Positions 44,489 through 55,129 of a DNA stretch of 64,000 bases are shown one piece after another. The translations under genes were made by a program, and so were the position numbers. The DNA comes from Cupriavidus pauculus. Lineage in GTDB: Bacteria; Pseudomonadota; Gammaproteobacteria; Burkholderiales; Burkholderiaceae. The notes under the pieces were generated by a model. It saw nothing but the letters and a program-made list of their open reading frames with translations, had not been told where the DNA came from and ran no database searches. How positions within the stretch are numbered: position 1 is the stretch's first letter; the number at the start of each line of letters is the position of its first letter. Location: NCBI RefSeq assembly GCF_008801835.1, contig NZ_VZOW01000001.1, positions 1 through 64,000 on the forward strand, in the 5' to 3' direction.

Positions 44489-46735
44489 TTGCCCGATTCC
44501 AACGAAGACCTTCTTTCCGGTCACGCAGATGCATCCGAAGCGGCCGACCATGCGCAGTCGTCCGGTGACGCGCAGGCGGCGTCCGCCAAACAGGCGGCCT
44601 CGCAGTCTGCGCAGCTGGCGACGATGTTCGCCGACACCGGCACGCTGGCGACGGCGATTCCCGGCTATCGCCCGCGCGCATCGCAGCAGAAGATGGCCGA
44701 AGCGGTGGCAAAGGCCATTGCCGAGAACGACACCGTGATCGTCGAGGCGGGCACGGGAACCGGCAAGACGTTTGCGTATCTGGTGCCTGCCATGCTTTGG
44801 GGCGGCAAGGTCATCCTGTCCACGGGGACCAAGAATCTGCAGGACCAGCTCTTCCTGCGCGACATCCCGACCGTGCGGCACGCGCTCAATGTGCCGGTGT
44901 CGGTGTCGCTGCTGAAGGGGCGGGCAAACTACCTGTGCCACTACCATCTGGAACGGGCTCAGGCCAATGGCCGTCTGGCGTCGAAACAGGATGCCGCGTG
45001 GCTGCGCGATATCGCGCGCTTTGCGATGACCACGTCGACCGGCGACAAGGCGGAACTGGCCGCCGTGCCTGAAAACGCGCCGGTGTGGCAGATGGTGACA
45101 TCGACACGCGACAATTGCCTGGGCAGCGAATGTCCGCATTACAAAGAGTGTTTTGTGATGCGCGCGCGCAAGGAAGCGCAGCAGGCCGACGTCGTGGTCG
45201 TCAATCATCATCTGTTCTTTGCGGACGTCGTCTTGCGCGATACCGGCATGGCCGAGCTGTTACCGACCGCCAATACGGTGATCTTCGACGAAGCGCACCA
45301 GCTGCCGGAAACCGCCACGCTGTTTTTTGGCGAAACGCTGTCGACCAGCCAACTGCTGGAGTTGGCGCGCGATACCGTTGCAGAAGGGTTGTCCCACGCA
45401 CGCGACGCCGTGGACTGGGTGGCGCTGGGCGCGCCGCTGGAACGCGCGGCGCGCGATCTGCGCCTCGCATTCGGCAAGGACAACGCACGCATGGCGCTGG
45501 GTCAGATCGACGCCGATCCGCGCACGCGCGAGCCCTTTTATGAAACGCTCGACGCGCTGGAAGAGGCGCTGTCGGGGTTTGTCGAAGCGCTGGAATCGCA
45601 GGCCGAGCGGGCTGAGACGCTGGAGCAGTGCCATCGCCGCGCGGTGGAACTGATGCAGCGCCTGACGGCATGGCGCGACGATGGTGCGGTGGCTGCGCCG
45701 ATGCCGGCGGCGCTGGCGGATCAGTCGTTGGATCAGTCGTTGGATCTGCAGTCAGGGCAGGCGTCGGACCGGGCCTCGTTATCGGACGCGCCGGGAAAAA
45801 ACGCCCTGGATAGTCCCCCGCCGAAACCCGTGCCGCTGGGTCCGGACACCGTGCGTTGGGTCGAGGTGTTTTCCCACACCGTTCAACTGCACCGCACGCC
45901 GCTGTCGATTGCGCCGATTTTCACGCGGCAGCGCGAAGGCCAGCCCCGCGCCTGGGTGTTTACGTCGGCCACGTTATCGGTAAAAGGCAATTTCACACAC
46001 TACGCCGCGCAGTTGGGGCTCGACAAGGACCGGTCGCTGACGCTGCCGAGTCCGTTCGACTATGCGAAGCAGGGTTTGTTGTACGTCCCGCGCGACATGC
46101 CGCCGCCGCAGTCACCGCAGTTCACGGAAGCCGTGGTGGAAAAGGCGCTGCCTCTGATCGAAGCGGCGGGCGGCCGCACGTTCCTGCTGTGCACCACGCT
46201 GCGCGCGGTGCAGAAGGCGTCCGATATGCTGTACGACCTGTTCGCCGAGCGCGGTATCAGTCTGCCGCTGTTGGTGCAGGGGCAGGCCAGCCGTACTGAA
46301 TTGCTCGATCGCTTCCGGCAACTGGGCAATGCGGTGCTGGTGGGAAGCCAGAGTTTCTGGGAGGGGGTGGACGTTCGCGGCGAGGCATTGTCGCTGGTCA
46401 TCATCGACAAGTTGCCGTTTGCACCGCCCGACGATCCCGTTTTGGCGGCGCGGATGGAAGTGCTGCAAAAGAAGGGGCTGAGCCCGTTTGCGGTTCATCA
46501 GCTGCCGCACGCGGTCATTACGCTGAAACAAGGCGCCGGACGCTTGATTCGATCGGAGTCCGATCGCGGCGTGTTGGCGATCTGCGATACGCGGCTCGTG
46601 GAAAAACCTTATGGCCGGCAGATCTGGCAGAGTCTTCCGCCGTTTACCCGCACGCGCGAAGCCGATACTGTGATCCGTTTTCTGACAGACCTGCGCAAGC
46701 CGGCGATCGAACCGGAAGGGCGGGATCCGGACTGA
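44489..46735 (+). CDS. DinG/YoaA-type ATP-dependent DNA helicase
   Basis: An XPD-like superfamily 2 helicase of about 748 residues. Walker A VEAGTGTGKTFAYLVPA, iron-sulfur Cys set (NYLCHYH, then NCLGSECPHYKECF), DEAH box VIFDEAHQLPE, and C-terminal motif VI QGAGRLIRSESDRGVLAICDTR. It unwinds DNA in repair or R-loop resolution. A low-complexity insert (around ALADQSLDQSLDLQSGQAS) separates the two helicase halves. The TTG at 44489 (PDSNEDLLSG) is chosen as start; a longer TTG start at 44432 is possible and neither has a strong ribosome site. Confidence 0.88.
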   Translation: MPDSNEDLLSGHADASEAADHAQSSGDAQAASAKQAASQSAQLATMFADTGTLATAIPGYRPRASQQKMAEAVAKAIAENDTVIVEAGTGTGKTFAYLVPAMLWGGKVILSTGTKNLQDQLFLRDIPTVRHALNVPVSVSLLKGRANYLCHYHLERAQANGRLASKQDAAWLRDIARFAMTTSTGDKAELAAVPENAPVWQMVTSTRDNCLGSECPHYKECFVMRARKEAQQADVVVVNHHLFFADVVLRDTGMAELLPTANTVIFDEAHQLPETATLFFGETLSTSQLLELARDTVAEGLSHARDAVDWVALGAPLERAARDLRLAFGKDNARMALGQIDADPRTREPFYETLDALEEALSGFVEALESQAERAETLEQCHRRAVELMQRLTAWRDDGAVAAPMPAALADQSLDQSLDLQSGQASDRASLSDAPGKNALDSPPPKPVPLGPDTVRWVEVFSHTVQLHRTPLSIAPIFTRQREGQPRAWVFTSATLSVKGNFTHYAAQLGLDKDRSLTLPSPFDYAKQGLLYVPRDMPPPQSPQFTEAVVEKALPLIEAAGGRTFLLCTTLRAVQKASDMLYDLFAERGISLPLLVQGQASRTELLDRFRQLGNAVLVGSQSFWEGVDVRGEALSLVIIDKLPFAPPDDPVLAARMEVLQKKGLSPFAVHQLPHAVITLKQGAGRLIRSESDRGVLAICDTRLVEKPYGRQIWQSLPPFTRTREADTVIRFLTDLRKPAIEPEGRDPD
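45719..45742. repeat. Two copies of a 12-bp tandem repeat in the helicase gene
   Basis: GATCAGTCGTTG occurs twice in a row, encoding the repeated DQSL in a low-complexity linker. Being a multiple of three, it keeps the frame. Confidence 0.8.
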
Positions 46736-46744
46736 GGCGCGCGC

Positions 46745-47410
46745 CTACCCGAGCCCATTGCCCGCCGCGTAGCGGCAGAGCTCGGCATCGCTGCGAAGGC
46801 CGAGCTTTTCCATGGCGCTTCGCTTGTGCGTGCTGATCGTCTTGATGCTGCGGCGCAGTTGCACGGCGATGCCGGATACTGGCAGGCCGCTTGCATACAA
46901 GCGAATCACTTCGAGCTCGCTCGGACTCAATGCCCTTGCCGGCATGCCGGGCGCACGCGCATCGCCAAGGCGCGCCATTTCCTTTTGCGTCGCCTTGCCG
47001 AGATAGATCTTGTCCTTCGACGCCAGATCGATGGCGGCAGGCAGTTCCCCCATGTCGCTGCGCTTGTTGAGCACGCCCATCACGCCTTCCTGAAGCATGC
47101 TGTTCATCAACGCCGGATTGGCAAGCCCGGTCAGCACGATGGTCTTGACCTCCGGGAATTTGCGCCGGATGACGCCCAGCATCGCGAGTCCGTCGGAAAC
47201 GCGCTCCTCCGGCATATGAAAATCGGTGATCAAGACATCGCAGCCCACATCGGCAAGCCGCGCGAAGAGCGATTCGGGACCCAATGCATCGCCAACGATC
47301 TTGAAGCGCGTCAGCGAAGACAGGACAGAGCGCACCCCCATCAGGATCAGCGGGTGGTCATCGGCAACGAGTAGGCGAATCACGATCGGGTCCGTTTGAC
47401 GTGGGGCCAT
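46745..47410 (-). CDS. LuxR/NarL-family response regulator (orphan)
   Basis: A 221-residue regulator from the ATG at 47410. Receiver domain: IRLLVADDHPLILMGV acidic pocket, phospho-acceptor Asp in DVLITDFHMPEE, and LNKRSD for the conserved Lys. Output domain: SELEVIRLYASGLPVSGIAVQLRRSIKTISTHKRSAMEKLGLRSDAELCRYA, a LuxR-type helix-turn-helix. RcsB/BvgA-like layout. No kinase is adjacent. It is convergent with the helicase gene, 9 bases apart. Confidence 0.9.
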   Translation of the reverse strand: MAPRQTDPIVIRLLVADDHPLILMGVRSVLSSLTRFKIVGDALGPESLFARLADVGCDVLITDFHMPEERVSDGLAMLGVIRRKFPEVKTIVLTGLANPALMNSMLQEGVMGVLNKRSDMGELPAAIDLASKDKIYLGKATQKEMARLGDARAPGMPARALSPSELEVIRLYASGLPVSGIAVQLRRSIKTISTHKRSAMEKLGLRSDAELCRYAAGNGLG

Positions 47411-47526
47411 GAAACTACCCGAAGTCCGCCCGCATCGGCATCGGCAAATGCTGAATCTCGTATCCGGATCGACGGCCTTTCGTCTGCGCAGACCGCGCGC
47501 TCGGACTGGGGTGCGTCGGCGCCCAA

Positions 47527-47563
47527 AGCAAAACACCCCAAAACCGCGCGCGGCTTTGGGGTG
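47527..47563 (-). terminator. Terminator of bamD
   Basis: On the minus strand CACCCCAAA pairs with TTTGGGGTG around a GC-rich inner stem (GCCGCGCGCGGT), followed by TTTTGCTTT. It is 77 bases past the bamD stop. Confidence 0.75.
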
Positions 47564-47639
47564 CTGAGGAGGCGAGACACTTGCGAAAAGTCGGATCAAG
47601 GCGGCGACGCAGGTTTGTCGGCCGCCGATGCTCAGCCGC

Positions 47640-48470
47640 CTAGAACACTTCCCACCAGGACTTGTCCTTGCGGCGCTGGCCGTATTTGATGAAGTCGCTG
47701 TTCGGGTAGTTGCGCTCCATCACGCGCGCCGCGTCGTCGCGCAGATCCTTCATGCCCAAGGCGTCGTACGACCGGACCATGATGTAGAGCGCTTCTTCGT
47801 TGGCCGGCGCGCCGTCATAGTCCTTGAGCGACTGCTGCGCGCGGTTCACCGCGGCCAGATACGCGCCACGACGATAGTAGTAACGCGCAGCGTGCACCTC
47901 GTGCTGGGCCAGCGAGTTGACGATGTACTGCATGCGCAGCGTCGCGTCGGGCGTGTACTTGCTGTCCGGATAGCGTGTGACCAGAGTCTGGAACGCGTCA
48001 TAGGCCGCGCGGGCAGCCTTGGGATCGCGTTCGCTGAGATCCTGGCCCGAGAACCGGCCCAGCCAGCCCAGGTTGTCATTGAAATTGATCAGGCCCTTGA
48101 GGTAATAGGCGTAATCGATGTTCGGATGACTCGGGTGGAGCTGGATGAAGCGGTCCACGGCAGCCAGCGCGGCAGCCGTCTCGCCATCCTTGTAGTTGGC
48201 GTAGGCGGTGTCGATCTGCGCCTGCTGCGCAAACCGGCCGAACGGGTAGCGGCCCTCGAGCTTTTCGTAAAGCTTGACAGCGCGGGTATAGTCTCCGCCG
48301 TCGAGAGCATCCTTTGCTTCCGAATATAATTTGTTCGCTGACCAGCTGGCGGTTTCGTCCGGCTGGTCTCCCAGCAGGCCGCATGCAGACAGCATAAGGC
48401 AGCCGCCTGCGAGCAAAATCGCTCCAAATTTCGCGCGCCAATCAGCGCGTTTCATGCTCTGCAATTGCAT
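47640..48470 (-). CDS. bamD: Outer membrane assembly lipoprotein BamD (ComL)
   Basis: Essential lipoprotein of the BAM complex that inserts outer membrane proteins. The 276-residue chain has a lipobox ([13 protein letters not shown]), then TPR repeats ([54 protein letters not shown], and further). The motif with W ([27 protein letters not shown]) is typical of BamD. Starts at 48470 ([11 protein letters not shown]) or 48455 (MKRADW) are both possible. It is divergent from rluD with almost no gap, a common pairing in beta-proteobacteria. Confidence 0.94.
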   Translation of the reverse strand: MQLQSMKRADWRAKFGAILLAGGCLMLSACGLLGDQPDETASWSANKLYSEAKDALDGGDYTRAVKLYEKLEGRYPFGRFAQQAQIDTAYANYKDGETAAALAAVDRFIQLHPSHPNIDYAYYLKGLINFNDNLGWLGRFSGQDLSERDPKAARAAYDAFQTLVTRYPDSKYTPDATLRMQYIVNSLAQHEVHAARYYYRRGAYLAAVNRAQQSLKDYDGAPANEEALYIMVRSYDALGMKDLRDDAARVMERNYPNSDFIKYGQRRKDKSWWEVF

Positions 48471-48486
48471 GGGCAACCTGTTCCGG

Positions 48487-49683
48487 ATGAAAAAAAATAG
48501 CGCCAAGCATTATAGCCGAACCCCCAGTGCCGAAACCGGTCTGGAACGCCACATCGAATCCGCCGAGGAAATTGACCTCGTATCGGAGGATCTGGACGAT
48601 CCGATCGACGACGGCCGCGAGTTCAACGACGAGGTGCCGGCAACGGCGCCCGCGGCGCCCGACCTGGTGCCGATGTACCTCGAGGTCGATAGCGCCGGAC
48701 ATGGCGAGCGGCTCGACAAACTGCTAGCGCGACACTTTAGCGAATTTTCGCGCAGCCGCATCCAGCAATGGATCGAGAACGGCGCGGTGCGCGTCGATGG
48801 CGAGCCGAGCCGGGCCAAGGCGTCGGTCCAGATGGGGCAGCGGATCGAGATCCGCCCGCAGGCCGCGCCGGAGTCGATGGCATTCACGGCCGAAGACGTG
48901 CCGCTGGACGTGCTCTATGAAGACGACGCGCTGCTGGTCATCAACAAGCCGGCCGGTCTGGTCGTGCATCCCGCCGCGGGCAACTGGAGTGGCACCGTGC
49001 TCAACGGCCTGCTGCATCGGGATCCGCACGCGGCGCGGTTGCCGCGCGCCGGGATCGTGCATCGGCTCGACAAGGAAACCTCCGGCCTGATGGTGGTGGC
49101 GCGCACGCTGACCGCGCAGACAGACCTCGTGCGGCAGCTTGCCGCGCGCACCGTCAAGCGGACCTACCTCGCGCTGGTCTGGGGCGAGACGCCCGATGAA
49201 GGCACCATCGATGCGCCGATCGCCCGCGATCCGCGCGAGCGCACGCGCATGGCCATTGTGCACACCAACAGCGGCAAGCCGTCGCGTACGCACTTCGAAA
49301 CGCTCGGCACCGTGCCGCTGGGACGCTCGAAGGTGTCGATGGTGATGTGTCAGTTGGAAACCGGACGCACGCATCAGATCCGCGTGCATTTCGAATCGAT
49401 CGGCCATCCGCTCGTGGGCGACCCGGTCTATCACAAGGCCACGCAGCGCGGCCAGCGTCCGGCCGTTCGGGTGCCGCTTCCCGTGCCGTTCACGCACCAG
49501 GCGCTGCATGCCTACAAGCTGGGCCTCGTGCACCCGGTGACGGGCCGCAAGATCTCATGGGAAGCCGAGGCGCCCGAGGATCTTCAGGCGCTGATCGACG
49601 CGCTCGATTTCGATGGCCATGAAGACGAGGACGAGGACGACGAGCCCGAATGGTACGAAGGGGAAGCCGATGACGACGACTGA
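48487..49683 (+). CDS. rluD: 23S rRNA pseudouridine synthase RluD
   Basis: Converts U1911, U1915 and U1917 (E. coli numbering) in 23S rRNA helix 69 to pseudouridine. The 398-residue protein has an acidic N-terminal extension (residues 1-60), an S4 RNA-binding domain ([32 protein letters not shown]), the catalytic [14 protein letters not shown] with the active Asp, and a very acidic C-terminal tail ([20 protein letters not shown]). Overlaps the next gene by 14 bases. Confidence 0.93.
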   Translation: MKKNSAKHYSRTPSAETGLERHIESAEEIDLVSEDLDDPIDDGREFNDEVPATAPAAPDLVPMYLEVDSAGHGERLDKLLARHFSEFSRSRIQQWIENGAVRVDGEPSRAKASVQMGQRIEIRPQAAPESMAFTAEDVPLDVLYEDDALLVINKPAGLVVHPAAGNWSGTVLNGLLHRDPHAARLPRAGIVHRLDKETSGLMVVARTLTAQTDLVRQLAARTVKRTYLALVWGETPDEGTIDAPIARDPRERTRMAIVHTNSGKPSRTHFETLGTVPLGRSKVSMVMCQLETGRTHQIRVHFESIGHPLVGDPVYHKATQRGQRPAVRVPLPVPFTHQALHAYKLGLVHPVTGRKISWEAEAPEDLQALIDALDFDGHEDEDEDDEPEWYEGEADDDD

Positions 49684-50488
49684 CAAGTCGCCCTGGATCG
49701 TGCCTGATTGGCCGGCGCCGGCCCGGGTGCGCGCGCTGTCGACCACGCGGCGCGGCGGGGTCAGCGTGGCGCCGTATGGGCTGGCAGATGGCCGCCCCGG
49801 CGGCCTGAATCTGGGCTCGCATGTGGGCGACGATCCCGCAGCCGTCGCGGCAAATCGCCGGATTCTGGCCGGACACCTGCCGGCTATGCCGCATTGGCTC
49901 GACCAGGTGCATGGCTGCGGGGTGGTGACAGCCGAGGAGGCCGCCGATGGCGCGGACAGTTCGGATGGTGCGGACGGCGTGCCGCGCGCCGACGCCAGCA
50001 TCGCCACGTCGCCCGGGCGGGTTTGCGCGATCATGACGGCGGATTGCCTGCCGGTCCTGCTTTGCGACACCGCGGGCCGCGTCGTCGGCGCGGCGCATGC
50101 CGGCTGGCGGGGACTGTGCGATGGCGTGATCGAGGCTACCCTGGCGCGGATGGCCGAACGGGTCGGGGCCGATGCCGAATGGCTGGCGTGGCTGGGCCCG
50201 GCCATCGGCCCGGACGCATTCGAAGTCGGTCCGGAAGTGCGCGATGCGTTCCTGCAGCGCGCGCAGCCGGCGGAACAGGCCGGGGTCGACGCCGCCTTCC
50301 GCGCCGGGAATGCGGGAAAGTACCTCGCCGATCTCTACGCGCTGGCGCGCATTCGTTTGTCGCGGGCCGGATGTACCCAGGTGTTTGGCGGCGGCGCCTG
50401 CACGGTCAGCGATGCGGAGGACTTTTTCTCCTATCGCCGGGATCGGACGACCGGCCGCATGGCCACCCTGGTCTGGCTCGCCGCCTAG
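49670..50488 (+). CDS. pgeF: PgeF/YfiH-family polyphenol oxidase / purine nucleosidase-like protein
   Basis: A 272-residue CNF1/YfiH-like protein. The metal-binding residues occur in [22 protein letters not shown] and AAHAGWRGL (His, Cys, His). Members act on peptidoglycan cell-division fidelity and/or as purine nucleoside phosphorylases; the role here is open. Coupled to rluD by overlap, with gaagggga as ribosome site. Its TAG stop shares the CTAG tetramer with the stop of the convergent next gene. Confidence 0.9.
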   Translation: MTTTDKSPWIVPDWPAPARVRALSTTRRGGVSVAPYGLADGRPGGLNLGSHVGDDPAAVAANRRILAGHLPAMPHWLDQVHGCGVVTAEEAADGADSSDGADGVPRADASIATSPGRVCAIMTADCLPVLLCDTAGRVVGAAHAGWRGLCDGVIEATLARMAERVGADAEWLAWLGPAIGPDAFEVGPEVRDAFLQRAQPAEQAGVDAAFRAGNAGKYLADLYALARIRLSRAGCTQVFGGGACTVSDAEDFFSYRRDRTTGRMATLVWLAA

Positions 50489-50721
50489 GCGCCGGCGTCG
50501 GGATCGCTGGGCGCCGCCTTCGGCTGGGTCGTCGCGGCCTGCTCGCGCGCTTCCGCAGCCTTGCGCCGGCGCCGCCGGCCCGGCGTGCCCATTATGTACA
50601 TCAGGATCGACACGGGTACGAGGCCGTAGAACACAAACGTCGCCGCGCCGGCGACGATGTTCGTCTCGGTAATGGCCATCATCATGGCGACGTAAAGCCA
50701 CCCAATTGCCACGATATACAT
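50485..50721 (-). CDS. Small two-helix membrane protein
   Basis: A 78-residue protein with two hydrophobic segments (IVAIGWLYVAMMMAITETNIVAGA and FVFYGLVPVSILMYIMG), then a basic stretch PGRRRRRKAAEAREQAA. Function unknown; similar small proteins are widespread in Burkholderiaceae, often annotated as hypothetical. It is convergent to pgeF and divergent from phaC, so its promoter shares the phaC upstream region. Confidence 0.8.
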   Translation of the reverse strand: MYIVAIGWLYVAMMMAITETNIVAGAATFVFYGLVPVSILMYIMGTPGRRRRRKAAEAREQAATTQPKAAPSDPDAGA

Positions 50722-50820
50722 CGGACTTTCATCTCGCTGGTGTAAGGGTTGCAGGGCGCAGTGTGCGGCTTTTGGCTACCGTCCGGTAGGTCAGTCCTGG
50801 CGGGCCGGGGCGCGCCGTGC

Positions 50821-50867
50821 CAATGCGGATTTCCGCATTGACAGTCTCTCCATAGCAAGGCAACAAT
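50821..50867 (+). promoter_or_regulatory. phaC promoter with overlapping inverted repeat
   Basis: TTGACA (50838-50843), 18-base spacer, AACAAT (50862-50867). This hexamer pair matches the phaC1 promoter I recall for C. necator. A perfect inverted repeat CAATGCGGATTTCCGCATTG (50821-50840) overlaps the -35 box by three bases. The predicted leader to the phaC ATG is about 165 bases. The remainder of the 50722-51039 gap shows no other feature. Confidence 0.78.
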
Positions 50868-51039
50868 GCCTTCAAATGTATCGGAACCGAGGAAGTCTTC
50901 CAGGGTTTCGCCGGCAAGCATAGCGTAAGAGGCAAGTCGCCCTGGGCGGCCTGCGAACGCAACCCGGATTCGGGGCGGGTCGGGAGACAGTTACCCCGAG
51001 CCCGTCATCCATCACGACTGGCAGAGAGACGATTACATC

Positions 51040-52914
51040 ATGGCGACCGGCAAAGGTGCGGCAGCTTCCAATCAGGAAGGCAAGTCCCAACCGTTTCAGT
51101 TTGCGCCGGGGCCATTCGATCCAGCCGCATGGCTGGAGTGGTCCCGTCAGTGGATGCCTGAAAGCATTGGAGAGCTGCCGTCAGGCTTTCCCGCCGGCTT
51201 GGCTGGCGCACCTTCCAATGGCTTCCCGGGTGGCGACGTGCTTGCCAAGGCGTTCCAGCACGTCTTGCAGGGCAACGGCGCCAATGGTGCGATCAAGATC
51301 GAACCGACCCAGCTGGCGCAGATCCAGCAGCGCTATCTGAAGGACTTTGCCGACCTCTGGCGCGAAATGGGCGAGGGCGCCGTGGCGGCCGCGGCCAGGC
51401 CCGGCGCCGATGCCGACCATGCCAGCCAGCGCCTGTCCGACCGGCGCTTTGCCAGCCCGGCGTGGCGTAACAATGCCTCGTATCGCTACACCGCGGCGTT
51501 TTACCTGCTGACCGCACGCGCCATGACGGAGCTGGCCGATGCCGTACAGGCCGATCCCAAGCTGCGCCAGCGCATCCGGTTTGCCGTGTCGCAATGGGTC
51601 GATGCAATGTCCCCGGCCAACTTCCTGGCGACCAACCCCGAAGCCCAGCAGCGTCTGATCGAATCGGGCGGAGAATCGTTGCGCAATGGCGTGCGCAACA
51701 TGCTCGAGGATCTGGGGCGCGGAAAGATTTCGCAGACCGACGAAACCGCCTTCGAAGTTGGCCGCAATGTGGCGGTGACGGAAGGGGCCGTCGTTTACGA
51801 AAACGAGTACTTTCAACTGCTGCAGTACAAGCCTCTGACCGAAAAGGTCTATGCACGGCCATTGCTGCTGGTGCCACCGTGCATCAACAAGTTCTACATT
51901 CTCGACCTGCAGCCCGAAAGTTCGCTGGTGCGCCATGCCGTGGAGCAGGGGCACACCGTGTTCCTGGTGTCGTGGCGCAATCCCGATGCGACGATGGCCG
52001 AGCGAACCTGGGATGACTACATCGAGCACGCCGCCATTCGCGCGATAGAAGTGGCGCGTGACATCAGCGGGCTGGACCAGATCAATGTGCTTGGGTTCTG
52101 CGTGGGCGGCACGATCATTTCCACCGCGCTGGCCGTGCTGGCGGCGCGCGGCGAACGCCCGGCCGCCAGCCTCACGCTGCTGACCACGCTGCTCGATTTC
52201 GCCGACACCGGCATTCTCGACGTCTTCGTCGACGAAGCCCACGTGCAATTGCGCGAAGCCACGCTGGGCGGCGCGGCCGGTGCGCCCTGCGGTCTGCTGC
52301 GCGGCGTCGAGCTGGCCAACACGTTCTCGTTCCTGCGCCCGAACGACCTCGTGTGGAACTACGTCGTCGACAACTATCTGAAAGGCAACACGCCTGTCCC
52401 GTTCGACCTGCTGTTCTGGAACGGCGATGCCACCAATTTGCCGGGGCCCTGGTATTGCTGGTACCTGCGGCATACGTATCTGCAGGACGAACTCAAGGTG
52501 CCGGGTAAGCTCTCGGTGTGCAATTCACCGGTGGACCTGGGCGCGATCGATGTGCCGACCTATCTCTATGGTTCGCGCGAAGATCACATCGTGCCATGGA
52601 CCGCGGCCTACGCATCGACGGCGCTGTTGAAGAACAAGCTGCGTTTCGTGCTCGGGGCATCGGGCCATATTGCCGGCGTCATCAATCCTCCGGCCAAGAA
52701 CAAGCGCAGCCATTGGACCAACGACGCGCTTCCGACGTCCGCGCATGACTGGCTGGCCGGCGCGCAGGAACATCGCGGCAGCTGGTGGCCCGACTGGATG
52801 AGCTGGCTTGGCAAGCACGCCGGCCAGAAGCGTGCCGCGCCCACCAGGTTCGGCAATGACCATTACAAGGCTATAGAACCAGCCCCCGGCCGCTATGTGA
52901 GGCAGCGCGCATGA
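51040..52914 (+). CDS. phaC: Class I poly(3-hydroxyalkanoate) synthase
   Basis: Polymerises (R)-3-hydroxyacyl-CoA, mainly 3-hydroxybutyryl-CoA, into PHA at the granule surface. The 624-residue chain carries the lipase-like box GFCVGG with catalytic Cys354, Asp515 (GSREDHIVP) and His543 (ASGHIAG). C. necator PhaC is 589 residues with Cys319, Asp480 and His508, so this enzyme has 35 more residues, all in the N-terminal domain (about 38-80 and 116-134). First gene of phaCAB-R. Confidence 0.97.
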   Translation: MATGKGAAASNQEGKSQPFQFAPGPFDPAAWLEWSRQWMPESIGELPSGFPAGLAGAPSNGFPGGDVLAKAFQHVLQGNGANGAIKIEPTQLAQIQQRYLKDFADLWREMGEGAVAAAARPGADADHASQRLSDRRFASPAWRNNASYRYTAAFYLLTARAMTELADAVQADPKLRQRIRFAVSQWVDAMSPANFLATNPEAQQRLIESGGESLRNGVRNMLEDLGRGKISQTDETAFEVGRNVAVTEGAVVYENEYFQLLQYKPLTEKVYARPLLLVPPCINKFYILDLQPESSLVRHAVEQGHTVFLVSWRNPDATMAERTWDDYIEHAAIRAIEVARDISGLDQINVLGFCVGGTIISTALAVLAARGERPAASLTLLTTLLDFADTGILDVFVDEAHVQLREATLGGAAGAPCGLLRGVELANTFSFLRPNDLVWNYVVDNYLKGNTPVPFDLLFWNGDATNLPGPWYCWYLRHTYLQDELKVPGKLSVCNSPVDLGAIDVPTYLYGSREDHIVPWTAAYASTALLKNKLRFVLGASGHIAGVINPPAKNKRSHWTNDALPTSAHDWLAGAQEHRGSWWPDWMSWLGKHAGQKRAAPTRFGNDHYKAIEPAPGRYVRQRA

Positions 52915-52990
52915 ATTGCACAAGGGTCGGCGGACGTCTGCCGGCCAGCTTTGCATCCATCATCGAATCGCTTTCTTAAAAGGATCTCAA

Positions 52991-54169
52991 ATGACTGACA
53001 TCGTCATCGTTTCCGCAGCCCGTACCGCCGTAGGCAAGTTCGGCGGGTCCCTGGCAAAGATTCCGGCGCCGGAACTGGGCGCCATCGTGATCAAGGCCGC
53101 GCTCGAGCGCGCCGGTGTGAAGCCCGATCAGGTCAGCGAGGTGATCATGGGCCAGGTGCTGACGGCAGGGTCGGGGCAGAACCCGGCGCGTCAGGCGTCG
53201 CGCAAGGCCGGGCTGCCCGACATGGTGCCGGCCATGACCATCAACAAGGTGTGCGGATCGGGCCTGAAGGCGGTGATGCTCGCCGCGAATGCGATCCTGG
53301 CGGGCGAGGCCGAGATCGTCGTGGCTGGCGGCATGGAAAACATGAGCGCCGCGCCGCACGTGCTGCCGGGATCGCGCGACGGTTTCCGGATGGGCGACGC
53401 CAAGCTGATCGACTCGATGATCGTCGACGGCCTGTGGGACGTCTACAACCAGTATCACATGGGCATCACGGCCGAAAACGTCGCCAAGGAATACGGCATC
53501 ACGCGGCAGGCGCAGGACGAATTTGCCGTGGGCTCGCAGAACAAGGCTGAGGCCGCGCAGAAGGCCGGCAAGTTCGACGAGGAAATCGTTCCGGTGATGA
53601 TTCCCCAGCGCAAGGGCGATCCGGTCGCGTTCAAGACCGACGAATTCGTTCGTCACGGCGCCACGCTAGAGAGCCTGGCGGGCCTCAAGCCGGCTTTCGA
53701 CAAGGCCGGTACGGTCACCGCCGCCAACGCATCGGGGCTGAATGACGGCGCCGCCGCGGTGGTGGTGATGTCCGCCGCCAAGGCCCGCGAGCTGGGCCTG
53801 ACGCCGCTGGCGACGATCAAGGCGTACGCCAATGCCGGCGTCGATCCGGCCGTGATGGGCATGGGCCCGGTTCCGGCCAGCAAGCGCTGCTTGTCGCGCG
53901 CGGGCTGGGAGGTCAAGGACCTGGATCTGATGGAAATCAACGAGGCATTCGCTGCGCAGGCGCTGGCCGTTCATCAGCAGATGGGCTGGGACCAGTCGAA
54001 GATCAACGTGAACGGCGGCGCCATCGCCATCGGCCATCCGATCGGCGCATCGGGTTGCCGTATTCTGGTGACCTTGCTGCACGAAATGAAGCGTCGGGAT
54101 GCAAAGAAAGGCTTGGCTTCGCTGTGCATCGGCGGCGGCATGGGTGTTGCACTGGCGGTTGAGCGATAA
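52991..54169 (+). CDS. phaA: Acetyl-CoA acetyltransferase (beta-ketothiolase)
   Basis: Condenses two acetyl-CoA to acetoacetyl-CoA for PHA synthesis. The 392-residue chain from ATG 52991 ([20 protein letters not shown]) has the acyl-accepting Cys in [10 protein letters not shown], the His in GHPIGASG and the second catalytic Cys in SLCIGGGMG. Ribosome site aaaagga. It lies 76 bases after phaC. Confidence 0.97.
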   Translation: MTDIVIVSAARTAVGKFGGSLAKIPAPELGAIVIKAALERAGVKPDQVSEVIMGQVLTAGSGQNPARQASRKAGLPDMVPAMTINKVCGSGLKAVMLAANAILAGEAEIVVAGGMENMSAAPHVLPGSRDGFRMGDAKLIDSMIVDGLWDVYNQYHMGITAENVAKEYGITRQAQDEFAVGSQNKAEAAQKAGKFDEEIVPVMIPQRKGDPVAFKTDEFVRHGATLESLAGLKPAFDKAGTVTAANASGLNDGAAAVVVMSAAKARELGLTPLATIKAYANAGVDPAVMGMGPVPASKRCLSRAGWEVKDLDLMEINEAFAAQALAVHQQMGWDQSKINVNGGAIAIGHPIGASGCRILVTLLHEMKRRDAKKGLASLCIGGGMGVALAVER

Positions 54170-54296
54170 GAAAGTGCACGCCCGCAAGTGAGGGGCATTG
54201 CCGGCAGCGGCGGCCGAGGTACGCCGCTGTCGGCTTCTAAAACAACGACGCTAAGCATCGATAAGACAAATCGAGCGAGCCAACCCAGGAGTAGAT

Positions 54297-55037
54297 ATGA
54301 CTCAGCGCATTGCATATGTGACCGGCGGCATGGGCGGCATCGGGACTGCCATTTGCCAGCGTCTGGCCAAGGACGGCTTCAAGGTGGTGGCCGGTTGCGG
54401 CCCGAATTCCCCGCGCCGCGAGAAATGGATCGAGCAGCAGCGCGCGCTCGGCTTCGAGTTCGTGGCTTCGGAGGGCAATGTTGCCGACTGGGATTCGACC
54501 AAGGCCGCGTTCGACAAGGTCAAGGCCGAGCTGGGCGAGGTCGACGTGCTGGTCAACAACGCCGGCATCACGCGTGACGTGGTATTCCGCAAGATGACCC
54601 GCGCGGACTGGGACGCCGTCATCGACACCAACCTGACCTCGCTGTTCAACGTCACCAAGCAGGTGATCGACGGCATGGCCGACCGCGGCTGGGGCCGGAT
54701 CATCAACATCTCGTCGGTCAACGGCCAGAAGGGCCAGTTCGGACAGACCAACTACTCGACCGCTAAGGCCGGGCTGCACGGCTTCACGATGGCGCTGGCG
54801 CAGGAAATGGCGACGAAGGGCGTGACCGTCAATACGGTGTCGCCGGGCTACATCGCCACCGACATGGTCAAGGCGATTCGCCAGGATGTGCTCGACAAGA
54901 TCGTCGGCACGATTCCGGTCAAGCGTCTGGGCGAGCCGTCGGAAATTGCTTCGATCTGCGCGTGGCTGGCTTCGGACGAATCGGGTTTTTCGACCGGCGC
55001 GGACTTCTCGCTGAACGGCGGCCTGCACATGGGCTGA
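54297..55037 (+). CDS. phaB: Acetoacetyl-CoA reductase
   Basis: NADPH-dependent short-chain dehydrogenase that gives (R)-3-hydroxybutyryl-CoA. The 246-residue chain has TGGMGGIGTAICQRL (nucleotide binding), NNAGITRD, catalytic Ser in NISSVNGQKGQ, and YSTAKAG with the catalytic Tyr/Lys. Ribosome site aggag. It lies 127 bases after phaA. Confidence 0.97.
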   Translation: MTQRIAYVTGGMGGIGTAICQRLAKDGFKVVAGCGPNSPRREKWIEQQRALGFEFVASEGNVADWDSTKAAFDKVKAELGEVDVLVNNAGITRDVVFRKMTRADWDAVIDTNLTSLFNVTKQVIDGMADRGWGRIINISSVNGQKGQFGQTNYSTAKAGLHGFTMALAQEMATKGVTVNTVSPGYIATDMVKAIRQDVLDKIVGTIPVKRLGEPSEIASICAWLASDESGFSTGADFSLNGGLHMG

Positions 55038-55095
55038 TGGGCACGTGAGCGATGCGGTGCGTCGTTGATGCGGCGCACCGAGCGCAGTGCACAAG

Positions 55096-55129
55096 CGCGG
55101 GTCGCATGCGGGCCCGCGTTCGTATTTTT
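55096..55129 (+). terminator. Terminator after phaB
   Basis: CGCGGG pairs with CCCGCG across an 11-base loop, followed by TTCGTATTTTT. It would separate phaCAB from phaR. Confidence 0.65.
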
